Below, one piece after another: positions 17,140 through 25,831 of a DNA stretch of 64,000 nt. This DNA comes from Chryseobacterium aahli (GTDB lineage: Bacteria > Bacteroidota > Bacteroidia > Flavobacteriales > Weeksellaceae): NCBI RefSeq assembly GCF_022699665.1, contig NZ_JALDNB010000015.1, positions 62,001 to 126,000 on the forward strand, in the 5' to 3' direction. A program made the translations under genes and the position numbers. The notes under the pieces are model-generated. The model saw only the letters and a list, made by a program, of their open reading frames with translations. It made no database searches and was not told where the DNA came from. Every line of letters begins with the position of its first letter. Within the stretch, counting starts at the first letter, position 1.

Positions 17140-19077
17140 ATGAAAAATTTCTTACAGTTACTTTTCCTTTTATTCTTTAGTTTAAATTTTGCTCAGGAAG
17201 AGCCTATACGAACAGATCAATTGTCTATCATCGATGGGCGGGAAAGAATTATGAATTTTCACGCTGATATTGATGTTGATAAAAATTCGAACATCACGGT
17301 TACTGAGAAGATAAAGGTTCACAGTCTGGGAGATAAAATAAAACGAGGCATCTTTCGTTCACTTCCGCTAACCAGAAATATTAATAATACGACTCAGAAA
17401 GTACAGTACAATATTGTTTCTGTAAAGAAAAATAGTGTTGATGAAGATTATCATGAAGAATATGAAGATGGCTTTCTGAAAATTTATTTCGGAAACAAAG
17501 ATATTATTCTCGAGCCGGGCGACTATGATTACGAAATAAAATATACCACAGAAAAACAAATCGGTTTTTTTGAAAAGTATGATGAGTTTTATTGGAACGT
17601 CAACGGAAATTTCTGGGATTTTCCCGTTGACCAAATTTCCGCAACAGTCAATCTTCCGCAAGGTGCAGGGATTTTGCAAAATTCTTGTTACACAGGCGGC
17701 CAGGGAAGTACAGATCAAAATTGTACGGTAAAAGTACTTTCAGAACATTCGATCGAATGGAATGCTGAAAATTTGGGTTCCGAAGAAGGTCTTACGATTG
17801 CCGTGGGTTTTAAAAAAGGGGTGATGATTCCGCCGCCGCCTCCCACTTTTATTGAAAGATTCGGAATTTTGATTGCCGGAATTATTGTGTTTTTAGGGAT
17901 GGTTATTTATTATATTTCAACATGGAGAAAATACGGTGTAGATCCCGAAAAGCCAATTGTTTATCCACAATTCAATTCGCCAGACGATCTTTCGCCTGCT
18001 TCTTTAGGTTACATCAACAGCGAAACTTTTAAAAATAAATATCTTACAGCAGCTTTGGTAAATTTAGCTGTTAAAGGTTATATTCAGATTATAGAAACTG
18101 AAGATCCGGGTGTTTTAGGTTTATTTAAATCAAAAAAGTTTACAGTAAAAAAACTAAAAAATGCAGATCAAAAATTACCTGTAGAAGAAATTAATTTGAT
18201 GAACAATCTCTTCACAACGGTAGACACTGTGAAATTTGACGGAGAATACAATTCTAAAATTGAACAGACGGTTAAGAGTTTTCAGTCTTCGCTTACCTAT
18301 CAGCATAACAAATTATTGAATGAGGGAAATAATACCAACAAATTATATCTGCCATTGATTTTAATGACAGTGGTTTATGGTCTCGGATTGCTTTTAAGTT
18401 TTAAAATGTTTCCTGAATTTGAAAAGGTAATTGTTGGCGGATTTTTGTACGTTATTCTTTTGGTCTGTTTTTTAATCACAGGATATCTTTTCAAAATTTT
18501 CCCGGTTTTATTTAAAATTTTCCTGATTATTCCGACAATCATTCTCATTATTTTGGGAGCGTTAATGTTCAATCACAACGAATTTACCATTGATAATAAT
18601 TTTAATATCTGTTATATTTTTATTGTTTTAGGATTTACATCACTGATTATTTATCAGTTTCTCATCAGAAGACCTTCCGAAGAAAAACTGAAAAAGAAAT
18701 CTCTGATCGATGGTTTCAAAATGTACATGGGAGCTGCAGAAAATGAGCAATTGAAATTTCACAATCCACCCACAATGACCCCAGAATCTTTTGAAAAATT
18801 GTTGCCTTTTGCAATGGTCTTGGGAGTTGATGAAATTTGGGGGAAGAAATTTGATGCACTGCTGACGAAAATGTCTACAGAATATCAAAGCAACTGGTAC
18901 GTTGGCTCATCGATGAATCATTTTGCTATGGCAAGTGTTCTTAATTCCAGTTTGACACAATCGATACAGTCTTCTGCTACACAACCATCAAGTTCGGGAA
19001 GCAGCTCTGGTTCAGGATCGGGCGGCGGAGGATTTTCCGGCGGTGGCGGCGGTGGCGGTGGTGGCGGTGGCTGGTAA
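17140..19077 (+). CDS. DUF2207 membrane protein with poly-glycine C-terminus (copy 1)
   Basis: The 645-residue protein has a cleavable signal peptide (ending LNFAQ, residue 19), a periplasmic DUF2207 beta domain at about 30-230 (VTEKIKVHSLGDKIKRGIFR, DEFYWNVNGNFWDFPV), a membrane helix near 241-260, a cytoplasmic part starting RKYGVDPEKP, then three or four more helices between about 400 and 510, and a soluble tail. It ends in Ser/Gly repeats closing with an unbroken glycine run and a final Trp. Such tails resemble those of TPM-type membrane proteins. Function unknown. Lies between lemA and its paralogue. Confidence 0.85.
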   Translation: MKNFLQLLFLLFFSLNFAQEEPIRTDQLSIIDGRERIMNFHADIDVDKNSNITVTEKIKVHSLGDKIKRGIFRSLPLTRNINNTTQKVQYNIVSVKKNSVDEDYHEEYEDGFLKIYFGNKDIILEPGDYDYEIKYTTEKQIGFFEKYDEFYWNVNGNFWDFPVDQISATVNLPQGAGILQNSCYTGGQGSTDQNCTVKVLSEHSIEWNAENLGSEEGLTIAVGFKKGVMIPPPPPTFIERFGILIAGIIVFLGMVIYYISTWRKYGVDPEKPIVYPQFNSPDDLSPASLGYINSETFKNKYLTAALVNLAVKGYIQIIETEDPGVLGLFKSKKFTVKKLKNADQKLPVEEINLMNNLFTTVDTVKFDGEYNSKIEQTVKSFQSSLTYQHNKLLNEGNNTNKLYLPLILMTVVYGLGLLLSFKMFPEFEKVIVGGFLYVILLVCFLITGYLFKIFPVLFKIFLIIPTIILIILGALMFNHNEFTIDNNFNICYIFIVLGFTSLIIYQFLIRRPSEEKLKKKSLIDGFKMYMGAAENEQLKFHNPPTMTPESFEKLLPFAMVLGVDEIWGKKFDALLTKMSTEYQSNWYVGSSMNHFAMASVLNSSLTQSIQSSATQPSSSGSSSGSGSGGGGFSGGGGGGGGGGGW

Positions 19078-19087
19078 AAATTTAGAT

Positions 19088-21079
19088 ATGAAAAAAATTA
19101 TTCAGATCATTATTTTCTTCTTTTGTTTTCTTGCTTTTGCGCAGGAAAACATCGTTGAATTGCCAGTTGACGCATTAGAATATGCCGAGGAAACTAATGT
19201 CCAGAGAGAAAGAATTGTTTCTTTTCATTCTGACATCAAGATTGCAGAAAACGCTGATGTTACCGTTACAGAAACCATCAAAGTGTATGCTCGTGGTTAT
19301 GAAATCAGGCGGGGGATTTTCCGTGCATTACCAACTATTAGAAATATCAATGGAGGAAAGGAAAAGATTACTTACAAAATAATTTCTGTAGAAAAAGATG
19401 GTATAAAAGAGCCTTATCATATCGAAAGGCAAAATGGTGTTTTTAATATTTATATTGGCGATAAAGATTACCAGCTGAGTGAGGGTTTTTACACCTACAA
19501 AATTGTTTATAGAACGCAGGATCAGATTGGTCATTTCAAAGGGTATGACGAGTTTTACTGGAATGTAAACGGTACAGATTGGTCTTTTCCGGTAGAAGAA
19601 ATTATTGCCACAATTCATCTGCCAAAGAACGCAGATATTCTTCAAAATTCTTGTTATACAGGTGTTCATGGAAGCACGGATAAAAACTGTACCAGCGGAA
19701 AATTATCTTCAACACAGATTGTTTTTAAGGCTAATGATTTAAAGGAACATGAAAACCTTACCGTTGCCGTAGGTTTTAAAGCCGGAGTTTTAAAAGAGCC
19801 ATCTGGTTTCTTTAAATGGATTGACAGAAACTGGCAAAGTTTGCCTCTGTTTTTTATCGGAATTTATCTTTTGTTTTTCTACTATAACAATTGGAAAAAA
19901 TACGGGAAAGATCCTGAAAAACCAGTTGTGATTCCGCAATTCAATGCGCCAAATGATCTTTCGCCTGCATCTTTGGGTTATATTGATAAAGGTAAATTTG
20001 ATGCTAATTTGGTTACCGCAAATCTCGTCGATCTTTCTGTAAAAGGTTTTGTTGATATTGATGAGGTGAAAGATGTTAAGGAAACTTATCTGTCTAAAAT
20101 ATTTACATTAAAAAAAGTAGAAGCAAGCGATTACAATTTGCAAGGTGATCAAAAACTGCTTTTGAAAAAGATGTTTGGAAAAGAAAAGAAAATTTCTGTA
20201 AACGGAATATATAGTTCTAAAATTAAAAATGCGGTTGAAGATTTTGAAAAATTGATCACTAAAGAGAATAAGATTTTTGTTGAGAAAACATCTAATCATA
20301 AACTTATTTACAAAGCTTTAAAAATTATTCTTGCGAGTTTTTTTCTTGCCCTTATTATTAATTCTTTAGTGACTCAAGAATTTACAGTCCTTGGGATTGG
20401 CATTGCGATAGGAATCTTTGGAGGTATTTTTGCGGCAATTTTAATAGCTATCTGGAGTGATAAAAACAAAATTGTAGTATTGGTGGTCTTGTTTTTTGCA
20501 TCAACAATTATGATGCCTATGTTTTTTTTAGCATTTGTAGGTTCTGACGATATTTCTTCATTTGAATCTAATTGTTTTAAATTTTTAATCTTCGCAATTA
20601 TTTCTCTATTTGTATTCAGGTATTTTATTAATAAGCCAAGTGTTGAAAAGGTAAAAATGAAATCTGAAATTGAAGGTTTTAAAATGTACCTCAGTGCAGC
20701 TGAAGAAAACCAATTAAAGTTTCATAATCCTCCTGAAATGACTTCCGATGTGTATGAGAAATTTCTTCCTTACGCCATTGTTTTCGGGGTTGAAGGAATT
20801 TGGGGTAAAAGATTCAGAGATAAAATGCAAGAAACAATCGACGCAGCCGAACCTTACAGAGAAATTCAAAATCATTTCAGTTATGGTTTTGCCAATTCAT
20901 TTACCACAACATTGAAAGGAACAACCGTTGCTCCTGTAAGCAGCTTTTCATCATCATCTTCCTCCTCATCACGATCTTCAAGCAGTTCATCCTATTCAGG
21001 AGGTTCCAGCTCTAGCGGTTCGTCTGGTGGAGGATCATCTGGTGGCGGCGGAGGTGGCGGCGGAGGTGGCGGCTGGTAA
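19088..21079 (+). CDS. DUF2207 membrane protein with poly-glycine C-terminus (copy 2)
   Basis: This is a 663-residue tandem paralogue of the preceding gene, with the same layout: signal peptide (ends LAFAQ), DUF2207 domain (VTETIKVYARGYEIRRGIFR, DEFYWNVNGTDWSFPV), membrane helix, NWKKYGKDPEKP, more helices, then a Ser-rich stretch and a glycine run with a final Trp. The start is ATG 19088, 10 nt after the previous stop. An overlapping upstream frame is only the shifted Gly repeats. The two copies share motifs throughout but have diverged, so the duplication is not recent. Probably co-transcribed with lemA. Confidence 0.85.
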   Translation: MKKIIQIIIFFFCFLAFAQENIVELPVDALEYAEETNVQRERIVSFHSDIKIAENADVTVTETIKVYARGYEIRRGIFRALPTIRNINGGKEKITYKIISVEKDGIKEPYHIERQNGVFNIYIGDKDYQLSEGFYTYKIVYRTQDQIGHFKGYDEFYWNVNGTDWSFPVEEIIATIHLPKNADILQNSCYTGVHGSTDKNCTSGKLSSTQIVFKANDLKEHENLTVAVGFKAGVLKEPSGFFKWIDRNWQSLPLFFIGIYLLFFYYNNWKKYGKDPEKPVVIPQFNAPNDLSPASLGYIDKGKFDANLVTANLVDLSVKGFVDIDEVKDVKETYLSKIFTLKKVEASDYNLQGDQKLLLKKMFGKEKKISVNGIYSSKIKNAVEDFEKLITKENKIFVEKTSNHKLIYKALKIILASFFLALIINSLVTQEFTVLGIGIAIGIFGGIFAAILIAIWSDKNKIVVLVVLFFASTIMMPMFFLAFVGSDDISSFESNCFKFLIFAIISLFVFRYFINKPSVEKVKMKSEIEGFKMYLSAAEENQLKFHNPPEMTSDVYEKFLPYAIVFGVEGIWGKRFRDKMQETIDAAEPYREIQNHFSYGFANSFTTTLKGTTVAPVSSFSSSSSSSSRSSSSSSYSGGSSSSGSSGGGSSGGGGGGGGGGGW

Positions 21080-21134
21080 TTTGTTTTACAGAAATTATCA
21101 AAAACATCAACGGCTTAAATTTATTTAACAAAAT

Positions 21135-21170
21135 AAAAGCGTTCAGAAAATTAATTCCGAACGCTTTTTT
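21135..21170. terminator. Bidirectional terminator between the DUF2207 operon and murA
   Basis: AAAAGCGTTC (21135-21144) pairs with GAACGCTTTT (21159-21168) and is followed by Ts. The A run on the left serves the opposite strand, fitting the convergent genes. Confidence 0.75.
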
Positions 21171-21211
21171 ATCTATAATTAAATTAAGCTTCCTTAGTCT
21201 CAACCTTAATT

Positions 21212-22519
21212 TTATATCCTCTCAATATCTGCTCCAATCGCTTTCAATCTTCCATCAATATTTTCATATCCACGGTCAATTTGCTCGATATTGTGAATGA
21301 TTGATTTTCCTTCAGCAGAAAGGGCAGCAATCAAAAGTGCATTTCCGGCTCTGATATCGGGAGAAACCATCGTTGTTCCACGAAGTGGTGATTCTTGATT
21401 CAAACCGATTACTGTTGCTCTGTGTGGATCGCACAAGATAATTTGTGCTCCCATGTCAATCAGTTTATCAACGAAAAATAGTCTCGATTCAAACATTTTC
21501 TGATGTACCAAAATACTTCCTTTTGCCTGTGTAGCCACTACCAAAATGATGGAAAGTAGATCCGGAGTAAATCCTGGCCAAGGTGCATCTGAAATCGTAA
21601 GGATAGATCCGTCGATAAATTTCTGAATTTTATAATGCTCCTGAGATGGGATGTAAATGTCATCACCACTCTGCTCAAGCTCGATTCCCAGTTTTCTGAA
21701 TGTATTCGGGATTACGCCAAGCTGGTTCCAGTTAACGTTTTTGATGGTGATTTCAGATTTTGTCATGGCTGCAAGACCAATCCATGAACCGATTTCTACC
21801 ATGTCCGGAAGCATTGTGTGTTCTGTTCCGTTCAAACTTATAACGCCTTCAATCGTTAATAAATTTGAACCGATTCCTGAAATATTGGCACCCATTCTGT
21901 TCAGCATTTTGCAAAGCTGTTGCAGGTAAGGTTCGCATGCCGCGTTGTAGATTCTTGTTTTTCCTTTTGCTAAAGCTGCTGCCATCACAATATTAGCAGT
22001 TCCCGTTACGGAAGCTTCTTCAAGAAGGATGAATTTTCCGTTAAGTTCTTTAGCTTTTAATGAATAGAAATATTCGTTCTCATCATAATGAAATTCGGCA
22101 CCCAATTCTACCAATCCCTGGAAATGAGTATCCAATCTTCTTCTACCGATTTTGTCACCACCCGGAGTCGGCATGTAGGCTTCACCGTAACGAGCTAACA
22201 TTGGACCCATCAGCATAATTGAACCTCTTAGTTTTGCGCCGTCTTTTTTGAATTCGTCAGATTTGATGTAATCAAAATTGACGCTGTCCGCCTTGAAAGT
22301 AAAATCGCCATGACCATTTTTGGTCACTTTTACTCCGAAATCTCCTAAAATCTCAATCAATCTGTTGACATCATGGATATCCGGAATGTTTTTAATTCTT
22401 ACTTCCTCATCTGTTAACAAAACCGCACATAAGATTTGGAGAGCTTCATTTTTTGCCCCTTGTGGAGTAATTTCACCTTGCAGTCTTTTTCCTCCTCTTA
22501 TTTGAAATGTCCCACTCAT
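21212..22519 (-). CDS. murA: UDP-N-acetylglucosamine 1-carboxyvinyltransferase (Asp-type active site)
   Basis: MurA transfers enolpyruvate from phosphoenolpyruvate to UDP-GlcNAc, the first committed step of peptidoglycan synthesis. The protein has 435 residues. Motifs: GAKNEALQIL at 21-30 (with the catalytic Lys), LRGSIMLMGP near 97, and the SDAPWPGFTPDLL region further on. In the mobile loop the usual nucleophile Cys (position 115 of the E. coli enzyme, PGGCxIG) is Asp122 here: PGGDKIG, codon at 22154-22156. This change is known to give natural fosfomycin resistance in mycobacterial and chlamydial MurA. The start overlaps the stop of the DUF4290 gene by one base. Confidence 0.95.
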   Translation of the reverse strand: MSGTFQIRGGKRLQGEITPQGAKNEALQILCAVLLTDEEVRIKNIPDIHDVNRLIEILGDFGVKVTKNGHGDFTFKADSVNFDYIKSDEFKKDGAKLRGSIMLMGPMLARYGEAYMPTPGGDKIGRRRLDTHFQGLVELGAEFHYDENEYFYSLKAKELNGKFILLEEASVTGTANIVMAAALAKGKTRIYNAACEPYLQQLCKMLNRMGANISGIGSNLLTIEGVISLNGTEHTMLPDMVEIGSWIGLAAMTKSEITIKNVNWNQLGVIPNTFRKLGIELEQSGDDIYIPSQEHYKIQKFIDGSILTISDAPWPGFTPDLLSIILVVATQAKGSILVHQKMFESRLFFVDKLIDMGAQIILCDPHRATVIGLNQESPLRGTTMVSPDIRAGNALLIAALSAEGKSIIHNIEQIDRGYENIDGRLKAIGADIERI

Positions 22520-23187
22520 TATCTTCTATTCTTATTATTGTTGTTATTTGTGAATCTTCTTTTGTTAATATTGTTGTTAGTATTGCTTTGATTCCGGTTA
22601 TTGTTATTCTTGTTCAGATTGTTACGGTTTGCGGTTGCGTAATAGATCTTACTTTTTTCAAGAGATTCAATATTGGTTAAATCAAGTCGGTTAGATGATA
22701 ATTCTTTCAGATGACGGAAAATCACATCATCAGTCACATGTTCTTTATTATAAACATTGTAAGACTTCTTCATATTGTTAGCAATCACTTCGATCAGAGC
22801 TTCTTTTTCGTCTCCTGGTTCAAGTTCGATTGCTTTTTCTATTAATTGAAGAATACTTTTTCCGTAAAATTTAAAATCACCCTGAAGTTTTGGATATTCC
22901 ATTCTTTTAGGCTTCTCCTCAAGTTCTTCTTTGGTTGGGAAAGGGTAAACAGGATCGATGTCAAGATCATGTTTAGCCAAAATATACAGATGATCCCAAA
23001 GTTTATGTTTGTAATTGTCTTCGTCTCGTAGTTGTGGGTTTCTTTGACCCATAAAATCAATGATTGCCATTGCCATTTCGTTTCTTTCTTCCTTTGTAGA
23101 AAGCTCTTTGCAACGCTCAACCAACTGTTGTATGATTCTGCCGTATTCCGGCATATTAAGCTGAGTTCTTTGGGTGTTATATTCCAT
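22519..23187 (-). CDS. DUF4290 family protein with Asn-rich tail
   Basis: This 222-residue protein is from a family limited to Bacteroidota. Residues 1-165 carry the DUF4290 pattern: MEYNTQRTQLNMPEYGRII, MAIIDFMGQRNPQLRD, KLWDHLYILAKHDLDID and YPFPTKEEL. Residues about 185-222 are a low-complexity tail of Asn with Arg and Lys. Function unknown. ATG 23187 is used; a TTG three codons upstream lies in the -7 box. The stop overlaps the murA start by one base, so the two are translationally coupled and murA depends on this promoter. Confidence 0.85.
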   Translation of the reverse strand: MEYNTQRTQLNMPEYGRIIQQLVERCKELSTKEERNEMAMAIIDFMGQRNPQLRDEDNYKHKLWDHLYILAKHDLDIDPVYPFPTKEELEEKPKRMEYPKLQGDFKFYGKSILQLIEKAIELEPGDEKEALIEVIANNMKKSYNVYNKEHVTDDVIFRHLKELSSNRLDLTNIESLEKSKIYYATANRNNLNKNNNNRNQSNTNNNINKRRFTNNNNNKNRR

Positions 23188-23193
23188 AATATG

Positions 23194-23201
23194 CAAATAT
23201 A
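23194..23201 (-). promoter_or_regulatory. -7 box for DUF4290-murA
   Basis: The minus-strand reading is TATATTTG. It ends 6 nt from the ATG at 23187, so the mRNA is probably leaderless or nearly so. Confidence 0.5.
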
Positions 23202-23304
23202 TGGATTAATAAAAAAATCAGTCAGAAAAACTTAAATGTTTGTTATAATTTAATAAAAAATTAAAGTTTTCCGCTATTTTATCAGATGCCAAAATTTAAA
23301 CCAA

Positions 23305-23718
23305 TCAAATTTCGATAAATTTCTTTCTTTGATGAGGAGTTGGTAAATAACATTTCTGATTCGCAATTTTCATCCTGTTCTCCGAAATTTTATCATAAAT
23401 CTTGTCTCTTAAGAATGAAGGGAAGATTTTTCCCATCACAGACAGTTTGTAAATTCCGCCTAATAAATCTGCGATTTTTAAAACTGCGTGAGATTTAATT
23501 AAATAATAAGAATTAGGCTTCCACAAATACATGGTGTTGAATTGTTTGGTCTCAAGACCTCTTTCTGAAAGAAATTTTTGTCCGAATTCAGACTGCAGTG
23601 AAGCAAACATAAATTGGTCATTTTTGTCTCTTTCTAAAATCCATTGTACCCAAAAATTACAGACGCCGCACTCGCCGTCAAAAAACACAATATGTTTATC
23701 CTTCCATTTTTCCTCCAT
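23305..23718 (-). CDS. DCC family thiol-disulfide oxidoreductase-like protein (DUF393)
   Basis: This 137-residue protein has the DxxCxxC signature of the family: FFDGECGVCNFWVQW with C17 and C20. It is followed by FMFASLQSEFGQ and a helical C-terminus (MGKIFPSFLRDKIYD). Family members resemble thioredoxin-fold proteins; a redox role is predicted but poorly tested. It has no signal peptide, so it should be cytoplasmic. It follows the haem-binding-domain gene with an 11-nt gap and is probably in the same transcript. Confidence 0.85.
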   Translation of the reverse strand: MEEKWKDKHIVFFDGECGVCNFWVQWILERDKNDQFMFASLQSEFGQKFLSERGLETKQFNTMYLWKPNSYYLIKSHAVLKIADLLGGIYKLSVMGKIFPSFLRDKIYDKISENRMKIANQKCYLPTPHQRKKFIEI

Positions 23719-23729
23719 GATTTTTTGTT

Positions 23730-24188
23730 TTATTGCATTTTTATCTGCGTGTCTTCTATTTGTTTTTTTAAATAGATAACGAGTTCTTTTCTTTGTTGAT
23801 CAGTCAGCTTAGCATCCTGATGACCGACGTAATAAGATTCTAATGGCATTTCTTTCTTTTCAATCATCTCAATGCATTCTTCCATTTTATGAATCTGTCT
23901 TTTCGGTTCGTAAGTTGCAAAAATAGAGAAGTTTAAATGTTTTCTGCCTTCATTAATATGGTTTTTTAAGAACCAAGAGGAAGGCGCAATGCTAGAATAC
24001 CAAGGATATTTTGTTTCGTTTGAATGACAATCATAGCAAGAACTTCTGATAATCTTAGCGACATTTTCAGGAGTGTTTTTAATTTTCAAAAAATCCATTC
24101 CTTCATTAACGGGCGGATTTGTTTTGTCAATCGGAAAAAACTGAATGATAACAAAAGCAACCAAAAAAATAATAAGTATTTTCTTCAT
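23730..24188 (-). CDS. Haem-binding domain protein (periplasmic, single CxxCH)
   Basis: The 152-residue protein has an N-terminal membrane helix (KKILIIFLVAFVIIQFF) and a haem-binding domain with one CxxCH (CYDCH, residues 51-55) in SSCYDCHSNETKYPWYSSIAP. The C-terminal part is LTDQQRKELVIYLKKQ. This matches the Haem_bd family, in which the motif binds c-type haem outside the cytoplasm. The partner is unknown. Paired with the downstream DCC-family gene; both have redox cysteines, which hints at a shared electron-transfer or thiol role. Confidence 0.85.
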   Translation of the reverse strand: MKKILIIFLVAFVIIQFFPIDKTNPPVNEGMDFLKIKNTPENVAKIIRSSCYDCHSNETKYPWYSSIAPSSWFLKNHINEGRKHLNFSIFATYEPKRQIHKMEECIEMIEKKEMPLESYYVGHQDAKLTDQQRKELVIYLKKQIEDTQIKMQ

Positions 24189-24324
24189 AAAGCGAAATTT
24201 TAAAAGACGGTTAATTAAATCACATCTCGTGCCTAAAGTTTAAATTTAGAAAAAAATATCGACTATTTATTTGTGGACTAGCTGTTTAGAATAAATCAAT
24301 GATTAAGGTTAAATTTTAAAACCC

Positions 24325-24332
24325 TATCTTTG
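24325..24332 (+). promoter_or_regulatory. -7 box for der
   Basis: TATCTTTG matches the consensus and predicts a leader of about 80 nt before the der ATG at 24416. Confidence 0.55.
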
Positions 24333-24341
24333 CAAAAAAAT

Positions 24342-24400
24342 TGGGCTCCAATAGTTGGAGTAACCCATTGATAATCTGATCCTGAGTACATCTCAAGGGT
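24342..24400 (+). promoter_or_regulatory. Two hairpins in the der leader
   Basis: Hairpin 1: CTCCAA (24346-24351) pairs with TTGGAG (24355-24360) over a three-base loop, extended by GGG (24343-24345) with CCC (24364-24366). Hairpin 2: CCTGAG (24381-24386) pairs with CTCAAGG (24392-24398) with one bulged A. There is no T run, so this is not an ordinary terminator. Confidence 0.4.
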
Positions 24401-24415
24401 TATTAAACATTTTTT

Positions 24416-25726
24416 ATGTCAAATATTGTTGCAATCGTTGGACGTCCCAACGTAGGAAAATCCACACTTTTTAATCGTTTGCTTGAAAGAAGAGAAGCTA
24501 TCGTAGATTCTACTTCCGGAGTTACCAGAGACCGTCATTACGGAAAATCTGACTGGAGTGGTGTAGACTTTACTGTAATCGATACAGGTGGTTATGAAGT
24601 AAACAGCGAAGACGTTTTCCAGGAAGAAATTTCAAAACAGGTTCAGCTGGCAATTGATGAAGCGACGTCAATTATTTTTATGATGAACGTAGAAGAAGGT
24701 CTTACAGATACCGACTATGAGATTCATGAGATGTTGAGAAGATCAAAAAAGCCGGTTTACCACGTAATTAATAAAGTTGACTCTTCAAAAGAAGAATTGG
24801 CAGCTACAGAATTTTACCAGTTAGGAATTGAAAAATATTACACGTTGTCTTCAGCTACAGGTTCCGGAACAGGAGAGATTCTTGATGCTGTAATTAATGA
24901 TTTTCCGACAACTGATTACAAAGATCCATTCGAAGGTCTTCCAAAAATCACCATTGCAGGTCGTCCAAACGTAGGGAAATCTACTTTAACGAATGCTTTG
25001 CTTGATGCTGAAAGAAACATTGTAACTGATGTTGCTGGAACTACAAGAGACAGTATTCAGACCCTTTATAATAAATTCGGACACGAGTTTGTATTGGTAG
25101 ATACTGCCGGAATGCGTCGTAAGTCTAAAGTAAATGAGGACTTAGAATTTTATTCTGTAATGAGATCTATTCGTTCAATCGAATTTTCTGATGTTGTGAT
25201 CATCATGGTTGATGCAACTTTAGGTTGGGAATCTCAGGATATGAATATTTTCGGTTTGGCTCAGAAAAACAGAAAAGGAATCGTAATCGTTGTTAATAAA
25301 TGGGATTTGATTGAAGACAAAACAACAAATACCGTTAGAGATTTTGAACAATCTATCAAAGATAAAATCGGTCAGTTTAGCGATATTCCAATTCTTTTTG
25401 TTTCAGCTTTAACGAAACAGAGAATCCTTAAAGCTGTTGAAATGGCAATGGTTGTGTATGAAGACCGTAAGAAGAAAATCAAAACTTCAAAATTGAATGA
25501 AGTAATGCTTCCTATTTTCGAACGTACTCCGCCGCCAGCAAACAAAGGAAAATATATTAAAATCAAATATTGTGTACAGTTGCCGACACCGTCGCCACAA
25601 TTTGTTTTCTTCTGTAATTTACCGCAGTATGTGAAAGAAGCGTACAAACGATTTACAGAAAATCAGCTTAGAAAAGAATTTGGGTTTACCGGAGTTCCGA
25701 TTGAAGTTTATTTCAGACAAAAATAA
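24416..25726 (+). CDS. der: Ribosome biogenesis GTPase Der
   Basis: Der (EngA) has two GTPase domains and is needed for 50S subunit assembly. The 436-residue protein has G1 motifs GRPNVGKS at 9-16 and 182-189, DTGG and DTAGM switch motifs, NKVD at 119-122 and NKWD in the second domain, and a C-terminal KH-like domain with the typical ending (RKEFGFTGVPIEVYFR). Length and order are normal. It has a long structured leader and a terminator downstream, so it appears monocistronic. Confidence 0.97.
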   Translation: MSNIVAIVGRPNVGKSTLFNRLLERREAIVDSTSGVTRDRHYGKSDWSGVDFTVIDTGGYEVNSEDVFQEEISKQVQLAIDEATSIIFMMNVEEGLTDTDYEIHEMLRRSKKPVYHVINKVDSSKEELAATEFYQLGIEKYYTLSSATGSGTGEILDAVINDFPTTDYKDPFEGLPKITIAGRPNVGKSTLTNALLDAERNIVTDVAGTTRDSIQTLYNKFGHEFVLVDTAGMRRKSKVNEDLEFYSVMRSIRSIEFSDVVIIMVDATLGWESQDMNIFGLAQKNRKGIVIVVNKWDLIEDKTTNTVRDFEQSIKDKIGQFSDIPILFVSALTKQRILKAVEMAMVVYEDRKKKIKTSKLNEVMLPIFERTPPPANKGKYIKIKYCVQLPTPSPQFVFFCNLPQYVKEAYKRFTENQLRKEFGFTGVPIEVYFRQK

Positions 25727-25756
25727 TCGTATTCATTTCGATTTAAAATCATAAAA

Positions 25757-25791
25757 ATAATCCCTTTCAGTAATTTTCTGAGAGGGATTTT
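25757..25791 (+). terminator. Terminator after der
   Basis: AATCCC (25759-25764) pairs with GGGATT (25784-25789), with an inner CAG/CTG pair and a T-rich tail. Confidence 0.7.
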
Positions 25792-25804
25792 ATTTTAAAT
25801 TTCA

Positions 25805-25812
25805 TAGTTTTG
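25805..25812 (+). promoter_or_regulatory. -7 box for upp
   Basis: TAGTTTTG fits TAnnTTTG and lies 19 nt before the ATG at 25832. Confidence 0.5.
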
Positions 25813-25831
25813 TTTTCAGAATAATCAAATT

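Noticed and set aside
21012..21203. Minus-strand frame over the 3' end of the second DUF2207 gene
   Set aside because: It is the antisense of the Gly/Ser codon repeats and a terminator; composition effect only.
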